Assembly: GCA_039028695.1 (NCBI GenBank)
Contig: JBCCHN010000080.1
Location: 1 to 22,597, forward strand
Length of the DNA stretch: 22,597 nt
Reading direction: 5' to 3'
DNA from: JANQKX01 sp039028695
GTDB taxonomy: Bacteria > Pseudomonadota > Alphaproteobacteria > Kiloniellales > Kiloniellaceae
Shown: piece by piece, positions 1-5,794 of the stretch
Numbering within the stretch: position 1 is the stretch's first letter
Layout: the number at the start of each line of letters is the position of its first letter
Notes under the pieces: model-generated
Told to the model about the DNA's origin: nothing
Seen by the model: only the letters and a program-made list of their open reading frames with translations
Databases searched by the model: none
Made by a program: the position numbers and the translations under genes

Positions 1-1323
1 CGCAGCCAGGTCCCGGTAACCCTGGTCCAAATCACAATGTTCGTCTTTGTCCTGAGACAAAAAGGCCTCCAGCCGGGGATAATAGTGAATGGCTTCGTCG
101 ATCAAAGCATCGCTGCCGGCCTTATAGGCGCCGATCCGAATTAACTCCGCCACGTTCTCGTAGGTGGAAATCAAACTGCGAGCCCGGGCAACCAATGTCC
201 TTTCTTCGGAGCTGTTGCACGCCGGCATCGTGCGCGAGATCGAGCGTAAAATGTTCACCGCCGGGAAGCGGTGCCGCTCAGCGATCTCACGCTCCAGCAC
301 GATGTGGCCATCCAGAATACCGCGCACCGCATCCGAGATAGGCTCGTTATGGTCATCGCCTTCTACCAAGACGGTGAAAAGGCCGGTGATGGCGCCCCTG
401 TCGTATCGTGAATCCGTCAAGCCCGGCCCCGCCCGTTCCAGCAACCGCGGCAGCGCGGCAAAAACCGAAGGCGTATAGCCCTTACTGGCCGGCGGCTCCC
501 CCGCGGCCAGGCCGATTTCCCGTAGGGCCATGGCATACCGTGTCACCGAATCCATTAGGCATAGAACCTCACGTCCGCTGTCACGAAAATATTCAGATAA
601 GGCCATCGTCAGGTTGGCCGCCTGTCGGCGCATCAAGGGCGGTTCATCGGATGTGGCGACGATCACAACAGAGCGCGCGAGGCCCTCCGCACCCAGTTCG
701 TCCTCGAGCCATTCCTGTACTTCGCGGCCCCGCTCGCCGATCAGACCGATAACGTTCACATCGCCGTGGGAATAACGTGCCAGCATGGAAAGCAGGATCG
801 ACTTGCCCACGCCCGAACCGGCAAAGATGCCCATGCGCTGTCCGCTGCAACAGGTGGTGAAGGCATTGATCGCCCGCACGCCCAAATCCGTTTTGGGTCC
901 CACGCGGCGACGCCCATGGGCCGGCGGCGGCGGGGCGTTGAGAGAATAGGCCTGCGGGCCGCTGGGTAGAGGTCCCTTACCGTCGATGGGCTCACCCAGG
1001 GCATTGATCACCCGACCGAGCCAAGCTTCGTTCGGCCGGATCACCGGATCTGTATCCGCGACCTCGGCCTTGCAGCCCAATCCCACGCCCTCGAGAGTGC
1101 CAAAGGGCAGGAGCAGCGCCCGGTTTTGACGAAAGCCGATGACTTCGCAGACCACCCGCCGGCCGCCCCGCGCCAAAAGATGGCAACGCGAGCCGATGCT
1201 GAGCGCCTGGTCCAAGCCGGCAACCTCCACCAACATACCCAAGATCGATGTTACCCGACCAAAAAGCCGGTAATCGGGAAGTTTCTCAAGGTCTTCAAGA
1301 AGACAAGCGGTCAAGCTGCCCAC
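1..1323 (-). CDS. fliI: Flagellar export ATPase FliI (C-terminus cut by window edge)
   Basis: This is the cytoplasmic ATPase of the flagellar type III export apparatus, related to the F1 beta subunit; in this family it energises and prepares substrates for export with FliH and FliJ. The reading frame is open from a GTG at 1323 to base 1, giving 441 visible residues. Walker A AGSGVGKS is at about 168-175, the GERGREV loop at 196-202, and Walker B VLCLMDS at 253-259. The family signature KGYTPSVFAALPRLLERAG is at about 281-299. The family is usually about 440-450 residues, so only a few C-terminal residues should be missing. The GTG start is supported by an in-frame stop four codons upstream and by an AAGGTGA ribosome-binding site. 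No frameshift is seen. It is divergent from ctrA; fliJ is the expected next gene beyond the left edge, which is inference. Confidence 0.95.
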   Translation of the reverse strand, partial: MGSLTACLLEDLEKLPDYRLFGRVTSILGMLVEVAGLDQALSIGSRCHLLARGGRRVVCEVIGFRQNRALLLPFGTLEGVGLGCKAEVADTDPVIRPNEAWLGRVINALGEPIDGKGPLPSGPQAYSLNAPPPPAHGRRRVGPKTDLGVRAINAFTTCCSGQRMGIFAGSGVGKSILLSMLARYSHGDVNVIGLIGERGREVQEWLEDELGAEGLARSVVIVATSDEPPLMRRQAANLTMALSEYFRDSGREVLCLMDSVTRYAMALREIGLAAGEPPASKGYTPSVFAALPRLLERAGPGLTDSRYDRGAITGLFTVLVEGDDHNEPISDAVRGILDGHIVLEREIAERHRFPAVNILRSISRTMPACNSSEERTLVARARSLISTYENVAELIRIGAYKAGSDALIDEAIHYYPRLEAFLSQDKDEHCDLDQGYRDLAA

Positions 1324-1768
1324 GGATCCAGGTCACCTTTACTATCACGTACCACCTAGCTCGAACCACCTCGCTCGAACCATTGGATATTCAGGTGATT
1401 AGTCTGTCCCATCAGACTTAAGTTTGGGTAAACCATATTGCGAACCGCGACAGCGAGTGGCAAATGCCAATAAGCGGAATGGGCCTTCGCCCCAGCGCCT
1501 GAGCCGCCCCGTCAGCGGATGTTCTTGGCGATGAAGCGTAAAGATTTCGCCTAAATCGCAAGTCGTGTTGGCAAGCTTCCTTAAGAACCCCTTGTGGCGA
1601 TTTGCCGGTAATATAGGAAAAGACACCCGCGTCACGCGAAGCCAAGCAGGATCTTCTGCCATCCCGGGGTTTGGGCCATCAATGGTCGTTAAACTGGCCT
1701 TCAAGTGCCCAGGAAAGGCCCCAAAAACGTCAGCTCTAGTCCGAATTTCAGTGAAAAAAATTGACGCC

Positions 1769-1798
1769 TTGACCCGACGCGGAGGATCGGACTATAGG
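1769..1798 (+). promoter_or_regulatory. Possible sigma-70-type promoter upstream of ctrA
   Basis: TTGACC at 1769-1774 and TATAGG at 1793-1798 are separated by 18 bp and lie about 190 bp upstream of the ctrA start. A second TTGACG sits at 1761-1766. The -35 match is good and the -10 match is 4 of 6. Distal promoters upstream of ctrA are known in other alphaproteobacteria, but assignment here is inference from sequence alone. Confidence 0.3.
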
Positions 1799-1908
1799 AA
1801 AAAACATAAAAAGAAATGACTGTAACACCTTGAAATTCCTATCTTTGGAAGAGGGCAAAAGGAATCGGCAACCGACCTTTCCGGTGTCTTAATTTGTTTG
1901 TCTTCAAA

Positions 1909-1924
1909 GTAACCAATTATTAAC
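1909..1924 (+). promoter_or_regulatory. Candidate CtrA-binding site upstream of ctrA
   Basis: GTAA-CCAATTA-TTAAC matches the established CtrA consensus TTAA-N7-TTAAC with one mismatch, with its right end 66 bp upstream of the ctrA ATG. Further TTAA cores lie at 1943 (TTAAC) and 1966, each 23 bp from the previous one, about two helical turns. The arrangement fits autoregulation of ctrA, which is known in Caulobacter; occupancy here is inferred. Confidence 0.5.
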
Positions 1925-1989
1925 GATAGTCGATCAAAGTGGTTAACAGAGATTGCTGAACTTAGTTAATCCGGAGTCAGGGTATTGCT

Positions 1990-2715
1990 ATGCGAGTTTT
2001 GCTAGTTGAAGACGACACGGCGACGGCTCAAGGCATCGAGATGATGCTTCGGTCCGAAGGTTATGTTTGTGACACCACCGACATGGGCGAGGACGGCCTG
2101 GAGATCGGCAAGCTTTACGACTACGATATCATCGTACTCGATCTAATGCTGCCCGACATCGACGGCTACGAGGTGCTGCGGCGCCTAAGGGCGGCACGGG
2201 TGCAAACCCCCACCCTTATCTTGTCTGGTTTGTCCACCTTAGACGACAAGATCAAGGGCTTGGGTGTCGGCGCCGACGACTATCTCACCAAGCCATTCGA
2301 CAAGCGCGAGCTGATCGCCCGCATTCAAGCGATTGTCCGTCGCTCCAAGGGTCATTCCGACTCTCTTATCACGACCGGAAAGCTGACGGTGAACCTGGAC
2401 ACCCGTACGGTGGAAGTGGATAAGCAACCCTTGCACCTTACCGGCAAGGAATACGGCATTTTGGAGCTCTTGTCCCTCCGTAAGGGAACCACGCTTACCA
2501 AGGAGATGTTCTTGAACCATCTCTACGGCGGCATGGACGAGCCGGAATTGAAAATTATCGACGTTTTTGTCTGCAAGCTGCGCAAAAAACTGGCGTCGGC
2601 CACGGGCGGCGAAAACTATATCGAAACGGTCTGGGGCCGCGGCTATGTGTTGCGCGATCCCGTCGAAGACAGCCCCGCCATGGAAATGGAACCGCGCCAA
2701 GCTATTGGCGCATAA
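1990..2715 (+). CDS. ctrA: Cell-cycle/motility response regulator CtrA
   Basis: This is an OmpR-family response regulator of 241 residues. The receiver domain covers about 1-120, with acidic pair E7-D8-D9, phosphoacceptor D51 in VLDLMLPD and K101 in LTKPF. The winged-helix DNA-binding domain covers about 125-230, with LTGKEYGILELLSLRKG and the C-terminal WGRGYVLRDP. These segments are diagnostic of CtrA rather than a generic OmpR regulator. CtrA binds TTAA-N7-TTAAC sites and controls the cell cycle in Caulobacter, and mainly motility and chemotaxis in Rhodospirillales. The start has AGGG seven bases upstream. After the DNA-binding domain there is a tail of about 17 residues ending in AIGA. 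It is single and monocistronic, divergent from fliI and convergent with cheR, with a terminator directly downstream. Confidence 0.96.
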   Translation: MRVLLVEDDTATAQGIEMMLRSEGYVCDTTDMGEDGLEIGKLYDYDIIVLDLMLPDIDGYEVLRRLRAARVQTPTLILSGLSTLDDKIKGLGVGADDYLTKPFDKRELIARIQAIVRRSKGHSDSLITTGKLTVNLDTRTVEVDKQPLHLTGKEYGILELLSLRKGTTLTKEMFLNHLYGGMDEPELKIIDVFVCKLRKKLASATGGENYIETVWGRGYVLRDPVEDSPAMEMEPRQAIGA

Positions 2716-2740
2716 AGCACCGAGCCAAGCGGAATAACGC

Positions 2741-2780
2741 AAAAACCGGCGTCACCATTCGGGTGGCGCCGGTTTTTTTT
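2741..2780. terminator. Bidirectional intrinsic terminator between ctrA and cheR
   Basis: The left arm AAAAACCGGCGTCACC (2741-2756) pairs with the right arm at 2762-2777 (one G-T wobble) across the 5-base loop ATTCG. The GC-rich stem is flanked by an A-run on the left and a T-run on the right, so it can terminate ctrA on the plus strand and the che operon on the minus strand. Confidence 0.9.
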
Positions 2781-2816
2781 GGCAAGGTGACGTCAGCCAA
2801 AAACACCGAAGGTGTA

Positions 2817-3662
2817 TTACGTCCCCGTTTTTGCCAGACCCGCTGACTTACCATCCGATAGGCCGTAGAGGCCCCGTTGACCAGGCATCAATTGGAAACG
2901 GTCGGATACGCCCAACACGGTCTCGGCACCGCCCAAATATAAAAAGCCGTCCTCGGGCATTATCGCGGCCATGCGACCCAGGATATCGGACTTGGTCTTT
3001 TGATCGAAGTAGATCAGCACGTTGCGGCAGAATACCACATCGAACTTGCCCAGTGTTGCGAAGCTATCCAGCAGGTTAAAGGCCTTATAGGAAACCATCC
3101 GGCGCAGGCCCGCGTCAATCCGCCAGCGATCGCCTTCCTGTTTGAAGAACTTAGCCAGCAATCGAATAGGCAGGCCCCGTTGCACCTCAAATTGGGTATA
3201 GAGCCCTTCCTGCGCTTTTTCCAAAATGCTTGGCGATATATCCGTGGCCACGATTTCGATCTTCCAGCCGGAAAGCTCAGCCTTACGGTCGTCAAGCAGC
3301 ATCGCGAGCGTATAGGGCTCCTGTCCACTGGAACAGGCTGCCGACCAGATCCGAATCTTGCGGGTGTTGGCCCTGGTCTCCAAGAGTTTGGGTAAGACCG
3401 TGTCGTTGAAGCGGTCAAAAGGCGCTTGGTCCCGAAAGAAAAATGATTCGTTGGTTGTCATGGCATCAACCACCTCGTCGACCAACTTACCCGTCGGGCT
3501 GCCCTTCAGGGCCACCGCCAACTCATCCACGTCCTTAAAATCATGACCTCGGGCAATGGGCCCAAGACGACTTTCAAGCAGGTAGGATTTGGACTCGTTG
3601 AGCACCAAGCCCGATTGCTTGTAAAGTAACTGGGAAACAAATTCAAAATCTTCTGGCTTCAT
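2817..3662 (-). CDS. cheR: Chemotaxis protein methyltransferase CheR
   Basis: CheR uses S-adenosylmethionine to methylate glutamates of chemoreceptors, setting adaptation together with CheB. The 281-residue product has the N-terminal all-helical CheR domain (about 1-60), the conserved TTNESFFFRD at 69-78, the SAM-binding WSAACSSGQEPY at 106-117, ATDIS at 139-143 and FCRNVLIYF at 211-219. Length is normal for a plain CheR without tetratricopeptide repeats. The frame stays open further upstream inside cheB, but the ATG at 3662 forms an ATGA overlap with the cheB stop and begins exactly where CheR homology begins, so I chose it. It is the last gene of the cheA-W-Y-B-R operon and ends just before the shared terminator with ctrA. 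Confidence 0.96.
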   Translation of the reverse strand: MKPEDFEFVSQLLYKQSGLVLNESKSYLLESRLGPIARGHDFKDVDELAVALKGSPTGKLVDEVVDAMTTNESFFFRDQAPFDRFNDTVLPKLLETRANTRKIRIWSAACSSGQEPYTLAMLLDDRKAELSGWKIEIVATDISPSILEKAQEGLYTQFEVQRGLPIRLLAKFFKQEGDRWRIDAGLRRMVSYKAFNLLDSFATLGKFDVVFCRNVLIYFDQKTKSDILGRMAAIMPEDGFLYLGGAETVLGVSDRFQLMPGQRGLYGLSDGKSAGLAKTGT

Positions 3663-4870
3663 GCAGCTGTCCTCGCCAAAAGGCGTTGTGTGTGGCCCGC
3701 GATCTCTTTCAATGGCAGTACCGCCGAGCAAACGCCGGCTTGGGCCACCGCGCCCGGCATGCCCCAGACCACTGATGTGGCCTCGTCCTGTGCAACAACT
3801 GATCCCCCGGCCGCAACGACGCTGCGGCAACCTTCCAATCCGTCTGAGCCCATGCCGGTCAAAATGATGACCAACAGGCGCGAGCCATAGATTTTCGAGA
3901 GCGAGCGCAACATTGGATCCACCGAGGGACGGCAGAAGTTCTCCGGCGGGTTCTGATCGAGATGAATCGTCAGATCGCGAGCAGAGCCTTCCAAAGTCAT
4001 ATGATAGTCGCCAGGCGCCACGTAAACTTCGCCGGCCCTGACCTTTTGCACGTCCTGCCCTTCCTGACTGGGTATTTTGCTGGCTCGATTAATGTGTTGC
4101 GCCAACAAGGACGTGAAGGTCGCCGGCATGTGTTGGGTGACAAAAATCGGTAGTTTCAGGTTCGGTCCCAATCCTCCTAGGACCTCAAAAAGCGCTTGAG
4201 GACCGCCCGTTGAGCTGCCGATAGCGATAGCTTCGGGCATGGCCACGGACGCCTTGCGCAGCATGATGCCCTGAGACGCCGTTTGCGATGGAGAGGGTGA
4301 TGAGGATTGGGAGGATGTGTCAACCGTCGCCCGCACGGAAGCGGTACCGGACCCCTGAAGCGGACTTTTTTGAGACGCAGTCGCGGTGGGAATGGCTCTT
4401 GAGGTCGAAAGCCGTCCCGACCGTTTGCGTGCGGCAGCCCCCAAGGCCTTGGCCTTGTTTCTCATTTCCTCGTGGAATTCGGTCGCCGAGGTAATCTGGC
4501 TACCGGTGCCCGGCTTGGGCACATAATCCGCGGCGCCGGCCTGTAGAGCCTTTAGTGAAATTTCAGCATTGCGCTGCGTTAAGGTCGAGGCCATCAATAC
4601 CGTCAAACCCGGCTTAGCCTTTAACAACAAAGGCAAGGCAGTCAGGCCATCCATGACCGGCATTTCAATGTCCAGCACGACAATTTCAATATCATGGCGC
4701 TCGAGCATGGAAAGAGCGATCTTGCCGTTTGCGGCCGTCACCACGACCGAAATTTCCGGATCACTTTCCAAGGTACGGGATACCAATCCGCGAATCACAG
4801 CCGAATCATCGACCACCATGACGCGGTATGGGTTGTTTTCAGCGCCGCTGGATGCCGTTCCGAGGGCCAT
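3659..4870 (-). CDS. cheB: Chemotaxis response regulator protein-glutamate methylesterase CheB
   Basis: CheB removes methyl groups from, and deamidates, chemoreceptor glutamine/glutamate side chains, opposing CheR; its activity rises when CheA phosphorylates it. The 403-residue protein has a receiver domain (about 14-130, D21-D22, phosphoacceptor D67 in VVLDIEMP, K119), a Ser/Thr/Gln-rich linker (about 145-205), and a methylesterase domain (about 212-398). The catalytic triad is visible as S220 in GSSTGG, H247 in TQHMPATF and D343 in TGMGSDG. Its start shares one base with the cheY stop (TAATG) and its stop overlaps the cheR start (ATGA), implying translational coupling. The linker is longer than in enterobacterial CheB, which is common in alphaproteobacteria. 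Confidence 0.97.
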   Translation of the reverse strand: MALGTASSGAENNPYRVMVVDDSAVIRGLVSRTLESDPEISVVVTAANGKIALSMLERHDIEIVVLDIEMPVMDGLTALPLLLKAKPGLTVLMASTLTQRNAEISLKALQAGAADYVPKPGTGSQITSATEFHEEMRNKAKALGAAARKRSGRLSTSRAIPTATASQKSPLQGSGTASVRATVDTSSQSSSPSPSQTASQGIMLRKASVAMPEAIAIGSSTGGPQALFEVLGGLGPNLKLPIFVTQHMPATFTSLLAQHINRASKIPSQEGQDVQKVRAGEVYVAPGDYHMTLEGSARDLTIHLDQNPPENFCRPSVDPMLRSLSKIYGSRLLVIILTGMGSDGLEGCRSVVAAGGSVVAQDEATSVVWGMPGAVAQAGVCSAVLPLKEIAGHTQRLLARTAA

Positions 4871-5235
4871 TACAGTATGCCTACCTGACTAAACTTGGAC
4901 TCCAGAATGTCACTATCAAAAGGCTTCATGATGTACTCATTGGCACCCGCCTCAATGGCCTTTTGAATGTGATCCATATCGTTTTCCGTCGTGCAGAAAA
5001 CAACGATGGGCTGTTCCATGTCATCGCGCGCGCGCAGCTCTTGCAGGAACTCAAGGCCCGTCACATTAGGCATATTCCAGTCCAACAAGATCACGTCGGG
5101 AACGGACGCCTCACAGGCATTCATGGCCTCCCTACCGTCGGCCGCCTCTTCCACCGAGAAACCAAGGGTTTCAAGGATCTTTCTGGCCACCATGCGGACA
5201 ACTTTGGAATCATCCACCACTAAACAGGATTTCAT
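4870..5235 (-). CDS. cheY: Chemotaxis response regulator CheY
   Basis: This is a single-domain receiver of 121 residues, phosphorylated by CheA and expected to bind the flagellar motor switch or to act as a phosphate sink. D8-D9, phosphoacceptor D52 in LLDWNMPN, T82 in FCTTEND and K104 in YIMKPF are all present. The frame continues 15 codons upstream, but the ATG at 5235 is preceded by GAGGGA at a workable distance and starts the fold directly (MKSCLVVDDS), so I chose it. It lies between cheW (about 90 bp upstream) and cheB (one-base overlap). Which CheY role applies cannot be told from the sequence, but it is the only free-standing CheY in the operon. Confidence 0.95.
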   Translation of the reverse strand: MKSCLVVDDSKVVRMVARKILETLGFSVEEAADGREAMNACEASVPDVILLDWNMPNVTGLEFLQELRARDDMEQPIVVFCTTENDMDHIQKAIEAGANEYIMKPFDSDILESKFSQVGIL

Positions 5236-5326
5236 CAGACAATTTCCCTCTGTCGTTTGGAGATCAACGCAATACCCCAACAGATTAACTTTTTCCCTCC
5301 GACGACACGGAGCGGTACTTTAGGTT

Positions 5327-5794
5327 TTAAGCGACCCGTCGCTGCCCATAATCCAGCAGGCGTTCCACGTCCAACACCACCAAGAGCTGATCGTTCAGGC
5401 GGTAGATACCGGCGGAATAATTCTTGAAAGTCGAATCCAACGTGGCTGGGTTCTCCTCTAACTCCTCGCGATTCAGCGCCAAAACTTCTCCGACCGAGTC
5501 CACGATCAGGCTATAGAGCTCGCCCTCGTTCTCTGTGACGATACTCATGCAATTTTCCTGATCACAGGGCTCCAGCCCCAAGCGGCGACGCACGTCAATA
5601 GCCGTCACGATGCGTCCTCGAAGGTTCAAAGACCCAGCAATTTCCGGCGGAGCCAGTGGGATGCGGGTGATGCGGTGAGTCCGCAATACATCTTGGACCT
5701 GCAAAACCGGGACACCAAAAAGCTGTTCGGCGATTAGAAAGGTCACGAACTCTTCGTTACTGTGAAAACCCGCGTCCTGGGCGTGATCGCTCAT
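5327..5794 (-). CDS. cheW: Chemotaxis coupling protein CheW
   Basis: This 155-residue scaffold protein links chemoreceptors to the CheA kinase at the cell pole. One CheW domain covers about 15-150, with the typical FLIAEQLFGVPVLQVQDV, RITRIPLAPPEIAGSLNLRG and IVTAIDVRRRLGL segments. Its ATG overlaps the cheA stop in an ATGA arrangement, so the two are probably translated together in fixed proportion. The cysteine pair in EPCDQENCMSI is unusual in the first half of the domain but has no assigned role. It is the only stand-alone CheW in the window; CheA itself carries two more CheW-like modules. Confidence 0.95.
   Translation of the reverse strand: MSDHAQDAGFHSNEEFVTFLIAEQLFGVPVLQVQDVLRTHRITRIPLAPPEIAGSLNLRGRIVTAIDVRRRLGLEPCDQENCMSIVTENEGELYSLIVDSVGEVLALNREELEENPATLDSTFKNYSAGIYRLNDQLLVVLDVERLLDYGQRRVA

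Larger units (their letters stand above)
1324..1989. other. Long fliI-ctrA divergent spacer
   Basis: This 666-bp stretch separates the divergent fliI and ctrA starts. Reading frames inside it (for example minus 1399-1704 and plus 1565-1819) have no recognisable domains, overlap each other, and have compositions unlike neighbouring genes, so I do not call them genes. It contains a 6-bp hairpin AGTCTG-TCCCAT-CAGACT at 1401-1418, the palindrome ACTTAAGT just after it, and an AT-rich ctrA-proximal part with promoter-like and TTAA motifs, listed separately. The middle part (about 1400-1720) could be a decayed gene or element, or hold a small RNA, but nothing in the sequence settles this. Confidence 0.6.

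Noticed and set aside
164..1359. Several short frames on both strands over the left end
   Set aside because: All overlap the uninterrupted fliI frame, which has every expected motif in order. There is no sign of frameshift.
1399..1704. 101-codon minus-strand frame in the fliI-ctrA spacer
   Set aside because: No recognisable domain, it overlaps other equally weak frames, and it has no clear ribosome-binding site. Kept only as a possible relic.
2239..2742. Long minus-strand frame antisense to ctrA
   Set aside because: It is a shadow of the strongly recognised ctrA frame, with no domain and a biased composition.
3663..3830. Upstream extension of the cheR reading frame to 3830
   Set aside because: It lies inside cheB, lacks CheR homology, and the ATG at 3662 is coupled to the cheB stop by an ATGA overlap.
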